This document shows, piece after piece, positions 1-9,643 of a stretch of 64,000 nt of DNA. Location: positions 1 to 64,000 of the forward strand of contig CASEWB010000011.1 in NCBI GenBank assembly GCA_949291545.1. Reading direction: 5' to 3'. Under the pieces are notes generated by a model that was given only the letters and a program-made list of their open reading frames with translations, ran no database searches and was not told the origin of the DNA. The translations under genes were made by a program, and so were the position numbers. Every line of letters begins with the position of its first letter. Position 1 is the first letter of the stretch. This DNA is from an uncultured bacterium. Its GTDB lineage: Bacteria > Elusimicrobiota > Elusimicrobia > Elusimicrobiales > Elusimicrobiaceae.

Positions 1-942
1 TCGAGTGCGTGCGAAATGAATTTGGGCTGCCAGGAAAGCGGGGAAGCAGGGCTTTATCCGTTGCAAGTAACGACGGAACTGCTTCTTAACAAAGGGCGGT
101 TGGATTTTAATACGGCGGCTGCGGTGTACAGCGCTTCCGCCGCGATAGGCAATGGATATGGGGTAGCGCATTTGGATTTTTCAGACAACCTGCGCTTAAC
201 CACGCTAACCAACGGGTATACAATGGAAGCAGACCAAATGACGGTGGATACGCTTAATTTGTTCCCGGACCGGATTAAAACTTCGTTTCCCAGCTGTGCT
301 TCTGTAAAAGGAGCAGCTGATATTTCGTGGCAAAATTTGAAATTGCAAAAAACAACAGAAGTATACTTGATGTGCGGATCCCCGCTGGACGTGGATACGG
401 ATCCGGAACCGGAAGAAGATTGTTCCGATTATAGCTATAAAATGTCGCACAAAGCAGAATGTTGTGCTGCAGCCCCCACCACAGACCGGGACTGCTATGT
501 GGAAAAGTATACTTATAAATGGCAAAGTACTTCGTTTTCGATGGCGGATACATTTGGTTCAGATTGGTTAGAACAAACCTGTCAAAAACAGTGTTGGGGC
601 CAAGGACATAACGATGGCTGCGCTGGCGGCGGTAGTTTTTTCCAAGGGGTGTTTACGTCCAATCCGAACGTAGTAGTGTACGGAACGGATTCTTGCAGTA
701 ATTTAAGTATTTGTTCCAATGGTAGGGCGGAAACCTGCTATTGGAATTTGCGCAACTACAGTTGCAGCAGCTCCACTGTTGGGCTTGTCTTGGTGGGTTT
801 GTGCGGTTATGATGCCCCCAACGCCTCGGTTGTGTTTGGCTGTCCTCAGGAAGGAAGCGGTTCTTCCGTTCGGTGGAGCGGTGCCCAATCCGCGTACATA
901 TGTACGGAACGGAAAGAGATTGTAGACACCGGGTGGAAATAA
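1..942 (+). CDS. Cysteine-rich secreted or pilin-like protein, C-terminal part (5' end outside window)
   Basis: The reading frame is open from base 1 and ends in TAA at 940-942, so the true start lies outside the window. The first ATG (16) has no ribosome-binding site. About 313 residues are visible and 18 are cysteines, including a CC pair and many C-x(2-10)-C spacings, mostly in the C-terminal two thirds. Such density suggests a disulfide-stabilised exported protein. The region is also rich in Ser, Gly, Tyr and Asn and has an acidic PEPEED stretch, with no transmembrane segment. I do not recognise a domain. Similar Cys-rich tails occur on large prepilin-like proteins, and this genome is rich in pilins, but the diagnostic N-terminus is missing, so that link is a guess. 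An intrinsic terminator follows directly. Confidence 0.6.
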   Translation, partial: SSACEMNLGCQESGEAGLYPLQVTTELLLNKGRLDFNTAAAVYSASAAIGNGYGVAHLDFSDNLRLTTLTNGYTMEADQMTVDTLNLFPDRIKTSFPSCASVKGAADISWQNLKLQKTTEVYLMCGSPLDVDTDPEPEEDCSDYSYKMSHKAECCAAAPTTDRDCYVEKYTYKWQSTSFSMADTFGSDWLEQTCQKQCWGQGHNDGCAGGGSFFQGVFTSNPNVVVYGTDSCSNLSICSNGRAETCYWNLRNYSCSSSTVGLVLVGLCGYDAPNASVVFGCPQEGSGSSVRWSGAQSAYICTERKEIVDTGWK

Positions 943-952
943 GATTGTTTTT

Positions 953-982
953 AAAAGGCCTCCTTTTAGGAGGCCTTTTTTA
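953..982 (+). terminator. Intrinsic terminator after the Cys-rich gene
   Basis: A GGCCTCC/GGAGGCC stem with a tetraloop is followed by six T residues. Confidence 0.85.
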
Positions 983-1023
983 TCGGGCGGTGCTCGTCTT
1001 AATTTAGTAAAATATATCTATAT

Positions 1024-2874
1024 ATGATAGATATCAAAGACCTTTCCTTCCATTTTGGCCTGCGCACACTGTTTGAAGACACTTCCGTAATGATTCAAGA
1101 CGGGCAAAAAGTGGGCCTTGTGGGCCCCAACGGGTGCGGCAAAAGTACGCTTTTTAAACTGATTGAAGGGAAGTTCTCGCCGGACGGCGGGAAGATTGAT
1201 ATCTCCCGCGGCACTAAAATTGCGTCCGTGGCGCAGGATATTTTGGACCCTTCTGTGCCCTTGCTAAACTATGTCCTGGCCAGCGACAAAGAACTTTCCT
1301 CCCTGCAAAAAGAATTGGAAAACCCTAACATCTCCGGCGAACGTATGGCCGAAGTGTTTGACCGCCTGGACTTTTTGGGCGCCCACAGCGCCGAAGCCCG
1401 CGCCAGTGCCATTTTAAGCGGCTTGGGGTTTGTGAATGAAGACTTCCACCGCCCGCTGAAAGAATTTTCCGGCGGCTGGCAGGTGCGCGCCAATGTGGCG
1501 GCGTGCCTGTATGCTCCGTCCAACTGCCTGCTCTTGGACGAACCCACCAACCACTTGGATTTGGAAACCGCGATGTGGTTGGAAAATTACCTCGTCCGTT
1601 TGGACAAAACCATTTTTATCATTAGCCACGACCGCCATATTTTAAACCGCCTCTGCGACAAAATTATCCATGTAGAGGACGCCCAACTAAAGCTTTACAA
1701 CGGCAATTACGATACCTACGAACGCACCCGCGCCGCCGCCATAGAAGGAGCCCGCCTGGCGGCCGCCAAGCACGAACGCGTGGTGGCGCATTTGCAGTCG
1801 TTTGTGGACCGTTTCCGCTACAAGGCCACCAAGGCCAAGCAGGCGCAGAGCCGTATTAAAATGATTGAAAAACTCGGCGACGCGCCCGCTATCCCCAAAG
1901 ACCCGGAAGTGCACTTTCAATTCCCGTCGCCGGAGCGGCTGCAGAACTCGCTTGTTACCATCGAAAACGGCGTTGCCGGGTACGACGATAAACCCGTCCT
2001 GCAAAATTTGAACCTGCGCATTGAACCCGATGACCGCATCGCCCTTTTGGGTGCTAACGGAAACGGCAAATCCACACTGGCGAAAATTTTGTCGCATCGA
2101 TTGTTGTTGATGTCGGGCAAAATGACGATGGCCAAAAAAATGAAAATCGCCTATTTCTCCCAGCATCAAACCGAAGAACTGGACGTGGAAAAAACACCTT
2201 ACGAGCAACTCTCCGCCGTGATGCCTCTGGCCACGGAAACGCAAATCCGCGCCCAGCTGGGGGCGTTTGGGTTAAACAAAGCCAAGTCGGATACGGAAAT
2301 AGGCAAGCTTTCGGGCGGAGAAAAATCCCGCCTGCTGTTGGCGCTTATCACCAAGGACGCGCCGCACCTGCTTATTTTGGACGAACCCACCAACCACTTG
2401 GATATCCAATCCCGCCAGGCGCTCTTGGAAGCGCTGAATAATTACGAAGGCGCGGTGGTGCTCATTACGCACGACTTGCATGTGATTGAATATACCTGCG
2501 ATACATTATGGATTGTGCGCCACGGCACCTGCCAAACTTTCACCGGGGATTTGGAAGACTACAAAGCCCAGCTCTTAAAGAACAACGACCGCAACGACTT
2601 GGCCAGCGATAAAATGACTTCCAAAGAAGCCCAGCGCAAAGCCGCCGCCCAGCGTCGCGCGCGTATGGCGCCGCTTAAAAAAGAAATCCGCGCACTGGAC
2701 GAAAAAATAGAAAAACTTTCCGCCCGCAAAAAAGCTTTAGAGGACCAGCTGACCGTGCAGTACTCGGCCGACAGCAGTATTGAACTGGCCTTGCTGACGG
2801 ACCAGTTAAAAAATGCCGAGGACGAATGGATGCGCCTAAGCGAAGAATACGAACAGGCCTGCGCCGCCGATTAA
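1024..2874 (+). CDS. ABC-F family ATPase (ribosome-associated, Uup/YheS-like)
   Basis: This 616-residue protein has two ABC ATPase cassettes and no membrane segments, the hallmark of ABC-F proteins, which bind the ribosomal E site and relieve stalled translation. Cassette 1 has Walker A GPNGCGKST (residues 34-42), signature FSGGWQ and Walker B LLLDEPTNHLD. Cassette 2 has GANGNGKST near residue 343, LSGGEKSR and LILDEPTNHLD. The linker between them is basic. The C-terminus (about 525-612) is a charged helical coiled coil, as in Uup and YheS. The ATG lies 10 nt after a TAAAAT box (1008-1013) with no Shine-Dalgarno, so the mRNA leader is very short or absent. rhlE-like DEAD-box helicase starts 4 nt after the stop, suggesting one transcript for two translation/RNA factors. 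The exact subfamily (Uup, EttA, YheS) cannot be fixed by eye. Confidence 0.93.
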   Translation: MIDIKDLSFHFGLRTLFEDTSVMIQDGQKVGLVGPNGCGKSTLFKLIEGKFSPDGGKIDISRGTKIASVAQDILDPSVPLLNYVLASDKELSSLQKELENPNISGERMAEVFDRLDFLGAHSAEARASAILSGLGFVNEDFHRPLKEFSGGWQVRANVAACLYAPSNCLLLDEPTNHLDLETAMWLENYLVRLDKTIFIISHDRHILNRLCDKIIHVEDAQLKLYNGNYDTYERTRAAAIEGARLAAAKHERVVAHLQSFVDRFRYKATKAKQAQSRIKMIEKLGDAPAIPKDPEVHFQFPSPERLQNSLVTIENGVAGYDDKPVLQNLNLRIEPDDRIALLGANGNGKSTLAKILSHRLLLMSGKMTMAKKMKIAYFSQHQTEELDVEKTPYEQLSAVMPLATETQIRAQLGAFGLNKAKSDTEIGKLSGGEKSRLLLALITKDAPHLLILDEPTNHLDIQSRQALLEALNNYEGAVVLITHDLHVIEYTCDTLWIVRHGTCQTFTGDLEDYKAQLLKNNDRNDLASDKMTSKEAQRKAAAQRRARMAPLKKEIRALDEKIEKLSARKKALEDQLTVQYSADSSIELALLTDQLKNAEDEWMRLSEEYEQACAAD

Positions 2875-2878
2875 TGTT

Positions 2879-4489
2879 ATGAACGATTTTTCTATTTTGC
2901 CCGAATTTTTACAAACTGCCCTGCACCGGCTTGATATTACAGAGCCTACGCCCGTGCAGACGGGGGCGATTGGCCCCGCCTTGCAGGGGCGCGACGTATT
3001 GGCCACGGCCCAGACGGGCACGGGCAAAACGTTTGCGTTTCTCTTGCCGCTGGCCGTCCGTTTGGTGCAAAACCCGGCCGAAAATGCGCTTATTTTGTCG
3101 CCCACGCGCGAACTGGCCCAGCAGACGCAGAACGAATTAAAAAAGCTTTTCTCAGCCGATTTTTCGCTCCAAACCGCTCTTGTTGTGGGCGGGGACAACA
3201 TTCATAAACAATACGCCGATTTGCGCGATAAACCGCGCGTGATTATCGCTACGCCCGGGCGGCTGTTGGACCATATGGGCCGCAAAAGCGTCAATTTAAA
3301 AAATACCCATATGCTGGTGCTGGACGAAACAGACCGCATGCTGGATATGGGATTTATCGACGATATGCGGCGGATTGTATCTTCCCTGCCTGCGCCGCGG
3401 CAGACGATGCTCTTTTCCGCCACACTGCCTAAGGAAATTGAAGCCTTGGCCAAAGAATTTTTGCAAAATCCGGTGCGCGTTAAAATCGGTTCTGTAGTCA
3501 CGCCGGCCGATTTGGTGGTGCAGGAAATTGTGCATGTAGACGTGCGCGAAAAACTGCCCCAGCTGCTGCACGAACTAAATACCCGCCAAGGGTCCGTCCT
3601 TATTTTTACCCGCACCAAACACGGCGCGGAACGGCTGGCCAAACAGCTTAAGCTCTACGGCCAGAAAGCCAACGCTCTGCACGGTGAGCTGCGTCAAAAC
3701 CGCCGCCGCCAAGTGCTGGAGTTTTTCCGAAGCGGCGCCGTGCGTATTTTGGTGGCTACGGATTTGGCCGCCCGCGGGATTGACGTGCCGCATATTGCCC
3801 ATGTGATTAATTACGACCTTCCCCAATGCCCCGAAGATTATATCCACCGCATCGGCCGCACGGGGCGCGCGGGCGCGGTGGGGGCGGCGCTGTCGCTTAT
3901 TTCCGACGACGGGCAAAAATGGAAAGACATTTGCAAAGTCACCCGGTTTTCTATTCCCGTTAAAACTATTCAAAAAACAATTGAGCCCCTGCCCGCGCCT
4001 AAGTTTGTGGCGCAGGAAGAAGGGTCCGCACACGCCAAAAACCGCCGTAAAGAGCGCGCCAAACGCGTACAAACGCCGTCTAAAGCTACGGCGCTGGCCA
4101 AGCGGCTGCTTGCGGAGGGGAAAGTTTATTTGCCGCAGGGCAGCCCGGCCGAAAACCCCGTTTCGCGCAAGACGCGTCCGGCGGAACCTAAGGTTGTTAC
4201 GGCGGCGCCGCTAAAAAAAACCGCGGAAACCTTGCCTCGCTTTTCGGCTAAGCCGGGCGCGGCGCGCAATAAGGGCGGGCGCCCGCAGCCTTTTCAGAAA
4301 GCGGCGCAAGCCGCCGCTGTGCTGCCGCCCGCGGAGGAGAAAAATCCGTTCCGCACAGTTAAAGTAGGCGCCAGCAAAAAAGCGCTGGCCCGCCGGCAAA
4401 AAGCCGCCGCACAGCCACATGCGGCCCCTAAGCGGAAAGAAAATCGGGCAAAGGCTTTTTCTAAATTTTTTAAACGCAAACGCCGCTAA
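2879..4489 (+). CDS. rhlE: DEAD-box RNA helicase, RhlE-like, with DETD motif and long basic tail
   Basis: ATP-dependent RNA helicase of 536 residues. Helicase motifs appear in order: Q motif PTPVQ, Walker A AQTGTGKT, PTRELAQQ, TPGR, motif II, SAT, then in domain 2 ATDLAARGIDV and HRIGRTGRAG. Motif II reads D-E-T-D (residues 149-152) instead of DEAD. The LDMGF that follows and the overall pattern match RhlE. After about residue 375 comes a low-complexity Lys/Arg/Ala/Pro tail of some 160 residues, typical of RNA-binding extensions in this family, probably used in ribosome assembly or mRNA turnover. It lies 4 nt downstream of the ABC-F gene and is followed by a strong terminator, so the two form an operon. 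Confidence 0.93.
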   Translation: MNDFSILPEFLQTALHRLDITEPTPVQTGAIGPALQGRDVLATAQTGTGKTFAFLLPLAVRLVQNPAENALILSPTRELAQQTQNELKKLFSADFSLQTALVVGGDNIHKQYADLRDKPRVIIATPGRLLDHMGRKSVNLKNTHMLVLDETDRMLDMGFIDDMRRIVSSLPAPRQTMLFSATLPKEIEALAKEFLQNPVRVKIGSVVTPADLVVQEIVHVDVREKLPQLLHELNTRQGSVLIFTRTKHGAERLAKQLKLYGQKANALHGELRQNRRRQVLEFFRSGAVRILVATDLAARGIDVPHIAHVINYDLPQCPEDYIHRIGRTGRAGAVGAALSLISDDGQKWKDICKVTRFSIPVKTIQKTIEPLPAPKFVAQEEGSAHAKNRRKERAKRVQTPSKATALAKRLLAEGKVYLPQGSPAENPVSRKTRPAEPKVVTAAPLKKTAETLPRFSAKPGAARNKGGRPQPFQKAAQAAAVLPPAEEKNPFRTVKVGASKKALARRQKAAAQPHAAPKRKENRAKAFSKFFKRKRR

Positions 4490-4496
4490 AGACAAT

Positions 4497-4528
4497 AAAA
4501 ATCCCCGCTCAAAGGCGGGGATTTTTTG
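4497..4528 (+). terminator. Intrinsic terminator after rhlE
   Basis: An AATCCCCGC/GCGGGGATT stem with a small loop is followed by T6. It may also stop minus-strand readthrough from the pilin gene, since A-residues lie on the other side. Confidence 0.85.
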
Positions 4529-4543
4529 ATACATGCCAAACCT

Positions 4544-5035
4544 TTATGATCCAATAACGTACATGCCGTTTAACTGCTTGGAGCTTAGCGCTTCGCACAG
4601 CCAAGAGTATTTGGCCACCGAGCTCGAGCAGGTGAGCAGGTCCTTGTATTTGGTGGAACCGGAAGTGTAATTGTAGTACATTTTAAAGCAATATGTGTCG
4701 GAATAAGTGCTGCTGCCGCTTAAGCGGCAGGCGGATACGCCGTCCGTGGAGAAAGCATAGTGAAATTTGCCGATATTAAAGGCAGATTCTCCGGGGGTGT
4801 CGGCATCGAAGAACGATACGTCTAACCCATTTAAGCGCATAGGAGCCTCGGAATTAGCCGAGCGGTAGCGTTTGGCAGAATCAAAAATAGTGCGCAAGTT
4901 GGTAAGTGCTTCCATGGCTTCGGCGCGCTGTACCGAACGGCGGTACTGCGGCATAGCGATAGAAGTTAAAATGCCGATAATTAATACAACAGCTAACAAT
5001 TCTATTAAGGTAAAACCCGATTTTGTGTGGTTCAT
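4544..5035 (-). CDS. Type IV pilin-like protein
   Basis: Prepilin of 163 residues. The start at 5035 is chosen because AAGGAG lies just upstream. It gives the leader MNHTKSG followed by FTLIELLAVVLIIGILTSIA: a class III prepilin signal cut after Gly7 with Glu at mature position 5, followed by the hydrophobic assembly helix. The C-terminal half holds five cysteines (ACRLS, YCFKM, LTCSS, WLCEA region), likely forming disulfides as in pilin D-loops. No pilus assembly genes are nearby, so it is an orphan pilin. It could be a minor pilin, a pseudopilin of a secretion system, or a major pilin variant. It diverges from another pilin gene at 5174, and each has its own promoter. Confidence 0.88.
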   Translation of the reverse strand: MNHTKSGFTLIELLAVVLIIGILTSIAMPQYRRSVQRAEAMEALTNLRTIFDSAKRYRSANSEAPMRLNGLDVSFFDADTPGESAFNIGKFHYAFSTDGVSACRLSGSSTYSDTYCFKMYYNYTSGSTKYKDLLTCSSSVAKYSWLCEALSSKQLNGMYVIGS

Positions 5036-5057
5036 AAAAAGCTCCTTTTCTTTGTAC

Positions 5058-5086
5058 AGTATATCGGTTTTTGGAAGTTTTTTCAA
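5058..5086 (-). promoter_or_regulatory. Promoter of the minus-strand pilin gene
   Basis: TTGAAA and TATACT (minus strand) are separated by 17 nt, about 20 nt upstream of the AAGGAG site. Confidence 0.65.
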
Positions 5087-5109
5087 TATAGCGTCCGCCA
5101 AAAAGCACC

Positions 5110-5137
5110 TTGCATACAGCCGAAAAAAGGCTATAAT
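5110..5137 (+). promoter_or_regulatory. Promoter of the plus-strand pilin gene
   Basis: TTGCAT and TATAAT are separated by 16 nt. A purine-rich AAGAGG ribosome-binding site follows before the ATG at 5174. Confidence 0.6.
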
Positions 5138-5173
5138 AAATATAGTATTCCGAATTTATTTTAAGAGGTTTTT

Positions 5174-5695
5174 ATGTATAGAAAGTTAAAACAGACGGGG
5201 TTTACCCTTACCGAATTGATGGCGGTCGTTATCATTATCGCTATTTTGGCGGGGATTGGGTTCGGTTCCTACAAAAAAGCGGTAGAACGCAGCCGTTTTG
5301 CCGAAGGGCAGACGGCGGGCGCCACCGTGGCGGAAGCTGTTACCCGGTATTATTACGACAATATGGACACTTCTTACGCTGATTCCCGCCCGAAAGCGGC
5401 CTATTTGGATGTGGGGTTTGATGCTAACAGAGCTTGCGTGTCTACCACCGCAGACAAAGACTATTGTTTTAAAACCCGGTATTTTGAAATTATCGTTCAG
5501 ACCGATAAAATCAAAGTAACCCGTATCCAAGGAAATGCGGCCAAGGATTATTACTTCTATTTCTATCCGGAACATTTGTCCAAACAAAAGGAAGAATGCG
5601 GCTCCTTGACGGAAGCGGGCGGCGACTTGTGCAAAAGCATGGGGTATACGTCTTGCAGCGGTATGGGCAAAACCTTGATTTGCCACAAACCTTAA
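5174..5695 (+). CDS. Type IV pilin-like protein
   Basis: Prepilin of 173 residues. The leader MYRKLKQTG is followed by FTLTELMAVVIIIAILAGIG, giving cleavage after Gly9 with Glu at mature position 5. Thr replaces the common Ile at position 4. The mature body is only distantly like the other pilins here. It ends in a Cys-rich tail with six cysteines (ECGSL, DLCKS, SCSG, ICHKP and two before), suggesting stacked disulfides. Start evidence: AAGAGG 6 nt before the ATG and a consensus-like promoter. It is divergent from the pilin at 4544-5035 and ends in its own terminator, so it is a single-gene unit. Confidence 0.88.
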   Translation: MYRKLKQTGFTLTELMAVVIIIAILAGIGFGSYKKAVERSRFAEGQTAGATVAEAVTRYYYDNMDTSYADSRPKAAYLDVGFDANRACVSTTADKDYCFKTRYFEIIVQTDKIKVTRIQGNAAKDYYFYFYPEHLSKQKEECGSLTEAGGDLCKSMGYTSCSGMGKTLICHKP

Positions 5696-5707
5696 AATGG
5701 TTCTTAT

Positions 5708-5742
5708 AAAAAAGCCCGCTCCGGTTGGGGCGGGCTTTTTTT
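5708..5742 (+). terminator. Intrinsic terminator after pilin gene
   Basis: A GCCCGC(TCC)/(GG)GCGGGC stem with a short loop is followed by T7. Confidence 0.85.
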
Positions 5743-5780
5743 GGCGGATAAAAAGAAAATCGGAATAAGCAAATATAGAT

Positions 5781-5810
5781 AAAAAAACCATAAAGTCTTT
5801 TGCTTTATGG
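5781..5810 (-). terminator. Terminator of the small-peptide transcript
   Basis: On the minus strand CCATAAAG and CTTTATGG pair around a 7-nt loop, followed by T7. Two further hairpins precede it on the same strand: GCCGC-AAGGA-GCGGC near 5903-5917, and a long GACAGG/GGAAGAA stem at about 5829-5861. The 3' part of this short RNA is therefore highly structured. Confidence 0.75.
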
Positions 5811-5922
5811 TCCGCTTTGGCCGTTTTAGACAGGCGGAAGAAATTTTCTTCCCCTGTCCGCCGGTGAATGTCTGGCCGGCTGCAAACTGCTCTGTGTAAG
5901 GCCGCTCCTTGCGGCACTTGGG

Positions 5923-6012
5923 TTATTTTTTGCTGATCATGTAGTGCGCGCCGCTGACGTTTTCGCCAACTTTGATTAACGCTTCAGCCATTTTTTCCAA
6001 AATCTTGGTCAT
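5923..6012 (-). CDS. 29-residue peptide gene in its own transcription unit
   Basis: The frame starts at ATG 6012, preceded by a perfect AGGAGG 5 nt upstream, and ends in TAA at 5923. The peptide starts MTKILEKMAEALIKVGEN and ends HYMISKK. The first ~16 residues would form an amphipathic helix; there is no cysteine and no obvious secretion signal. A near-consensus promoter (6069-6097) and a terminator (5781-5810) bound the unit, giving an RNA of about 280 nt of which only 90 nt are coding. I do not recognise the family. Possibilities include a small regulatory or membrane-associated peptide, a peptide pheromone precursor, a toxin, or a dual-function regulatory RNA. The gene signals are strong even though the function is unknown. 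Confidence 0.65.
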   Translation of the reverse strand: MTKILEKMAEALIKVGENVSGAHYMISKK

Positions 6013-6068
6013 TTTATCCTCCTGTTAAATATCGTTTGGGGCGAACCCCTGTTTTTCTTTACACAAAT

Positions 6069-6097
6069 ATTATACAAATTTTTAGTGTAGTTGTAAA
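6069..6097 (-). promoter_or_regulatory. Strong promoter of the 29-residue peptide gene
   Basis: On the minus strand TTTACA and TATAAT are separated by 17 nt. Predicted transcription starts near 6062, giving a ~50-nt leader that includes AGGAGG. Confidence 0.75.
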
Positions 6098-6194
6098 TTA
6101 AGGGAATATATCATAACAAATATAAAAATGATATGCAAGCATTTTTTATGGTTTTTTGCGGATTTGCCGCCCCTGCCTTTTATATAATATATGT

Positions 6195-7754
6195 ATGAAA
6201 GTACTGCATACGGATTGTTTAGTAATCGGCGGCGGCATTGCTGGGTGTGTTTATGCACACCAAGCCGCCAAAAAAGGGCTTAAAACAATGCTCCTGTGCT
6301 GTGGGGAAATGCCCCAGGCAAACAGTGATTTGGCTCAGGGGGGAATCGTATACGAACCCCGCCTGAATATGGACGATTTGCTGGCCGATGTGAAAATGGC
6401 CACCGCTGGCATGTGCAATGCCGAAGCGGTAAAGCAAATCTCTGCCGCCGGCTGCAAAGCCGTGGAAGAAGTGTTTTTGAAAGATTTGTCCGTTCCTTTT
6501 GACCGCGACGAAAAACACCAGCTCCGTTTTACCCGCGAAGGAGCCCACCGCAAAAACCGTATTATTTATTCCAAAGATACTACCGGGCACGCGATGCTAA
6601 ACGCCATACAAGCGTCCGTGCGCAAAAACCCGCAAATTACCGTGCGGGAATTTACCTCCGCCATCGATCTGTTGACCCTTTCTCACAGCTCGCCCGACCC
6701 GATGGACCGCTACTACCCGCTGACGGTATTTGGCGCGTATGTGCTCGCCAATAAAACGGGTGAAGTTTTCGCCGTAACGGCCAAAAAAACCATTTTGGCC
6801 ACCGGCGGCGTAGGGCAGGTTTACCGCCACACTACCAATGCCGAGCACGCCTACGGGCACGGTATTGCTATGGCGTACCGCGTGGGCGCGCGCGTAATGA
6901 ATATGGAATTTTTGCAGTTTCACCCCACGGTGTTTGCCAAAGGAAAAAGCTTCCTTTTGTCTGAAGCACTGCGCGGCGAAGGCGCCATTTTGCGCAACTG
7001 CAACGGGGAAGCTTTTATGGCCAAATACCACCCGTTAAAAGATTTGGCCCCGCGCGACATTGTGGCCCGCGCTATTGAAGAAGAACGCCTGAAAACCTCG
7101 CACGAGTGCGTGTATTTGGATATTACCGCCAACCCGGCCGAAGAAACCAAAGAACGCTTCCCGGCTATTTACAAAAAATGCTTGGAAGAAGGGTTCGATA
7201 TGACCAAAGTGCCCGTGCCGGTGGTGCCGGCTGCGCACTACTTCTGCGGCGGGGTGTATGCCACGCCGGAAGGACGCACCAACATTACCCACCTAAACGC
7301 CATTGGCGAAACGGCCTGCACCGGCTACCACGGCGCCAACCGCTTGGCCAGCACGTCGTTGCTCGAAGCGGTGGCGATGGGATATTTGTGCGCCGAAGCG
7401 GACGCCAAGGAAATTGCGGAAGGGTCTTTCCATATTCCGGAGCCTAAGCCGTGGGTGGTGCCGGAAGAAAAACCGGATTTGAATTTGGTCAAACAGGATT
7501 TGGCCACCCTGCGTAATACTATGTGGAATTATGTGGGCTTAATCCGCAGCCGCAAGCACCTGGACCGTGCGGAAAAAATCTTGCGCCACTTGCATAACGA
7601 AATAGACGCCTTTTACAAAGGAGCTGCGCTGTGCCAGGAACTCTTGGATTTGCGCAACGGTACCCAAACGGCGCTGCTGATTACTTATGCCGCACTGAAA
7701 AACCGCCATTCGGTGGGGTGCCATTACCTGTCGGACGAGAAAAAGCCCGCCTGA
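6195..7754 (+). CDS. nadB: L-aspartate oxidase
   Basis: Flavoenzyme that oxidises L-aspartate to iminoaspartate, the first step of de novo NAD synthesis, in the cytoplasm. The protein has about 519 residues. It has an N-terminal FAD-binding motif CLVIGGGIAGCVYAHQAAK, a conserved NSDLAQGG segment, the substrate-site HTTNAEHAYGHG region, EFLQFHPT, SEALRGEGA, and a C-terminal GANRLASTSLLEAV and helical domain, all typical of the succinate dehydrogenase/NadB family. The start at 6195 is preferred over the upstream codon at 6156: a TATAAT box (6183-6188) ends exactly 6 nt before this ATG and there is no Shine-Dalgarno, so the mRNA is probably leaderless. nadA and nadC are not adjacent, but nadE is in the window at 48 kb. 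Confidence 0.95.
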   Translation: MKVLHTDCLVIGGGIAGCVYAHQAAKKGLKTMLLCCGEMPQANSDLAQGGIVYEPRLNMDDLLADVKMATAGMCNAEAVKQISAAGCKAVEEVFLKDLSVPFDRDEKHQLRFTREGAHRKNRIIYSKDTTGHAMLNAIQASVRKNPQITVREFTSAIDLLTLSHSSPDPMDRYYPLTVFGAYVLANKTGEVFAVTAKKTILATGGVGQVYRHTTNAEHAYGHGIAMAYRVGARVMNMEFLQFHPTVFAKGKSFLLSEALRGEGAILRNCNGEAFMAKYHPLKDLAPRDIVARAIEEERLKTSHECVYLDITANPAEETKERFPAIYKKCLEEGFDMTKVPVPVVPAAHYFCGGVYATPEGRTNITHLNAIGETACTGYHGANRLASTSLLEAVAMGYLCAEADAKEIAEGSFHIPEPKPWVVPEEKPDLNLVKQDLATLRNTMWNYVGLIRSRKHLDRAEKILRHLHNEIDAFYKGAALCQELLDLRNGTQTALLITYAALKNRHSVGCHYLSDEKKPA

Positions 7755-7780
7755 TAAAGGGTGCGTTAAAACCGCATTTT

Positions 7781-7816
7781 AAACGCCGGACGGAAATTTC
7801 CGCCCGGCGTTTTTGT
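7781..7816 (+). terminator. Intrinsic terminator after nadB
   Basis: An AACGCCGG/CCGGCGTT stem enclosing an inner GGAAATTTCC pairing is followed by T5. Confidence 0.8.
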
Positions 7817-7883
7817 ATAGGCTTCCGACGGGAGTTTGTTCCCTTGCCGTTTGTGCGGCAGGAGCGGCCCACTTGCGTAAGCT

Positions 7884-7951
7884 AAAAAAATCCCCCGAAA
7901 TTTCTTCGGGGGAAAGCATTGCAAAACCCCCGGGTTGCCCCGGGGTTTTGC
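7884..7951 (-). terminator. Tandem terminators after pyrG
   Basis: Two GC-rich hairpins lie in a row on the minus strand: CAAAACCCC/GGGGTTTTG (7922-7950), then CCCCCGAA/TTCGGGGG (7891-7912) followed by T7. Confidence 0.8.
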
Positions 7952-7958
7952 TTATTTC

Positions 7959-9584
<1,626 letters not shown>

Positions 9585-9606
9585 CTAACCAGGGCATGCT
9601 TGCGCT

Positions 9607-9641
9607 AAAAAAGAGGAACTCCCGCCGAAGCGGGAGTTCTG
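9607..9641 (-). terminator. Terminator of the LPS operon (after kdsB)
   Basis: On the minus strand GAACTCCCGC/GCGGGAGTTC forms a perfect stem around a 4-nt loop, followed by CC and a T-rich run. Confidence 0.85.
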
Positions 9642-9643
9642 CG

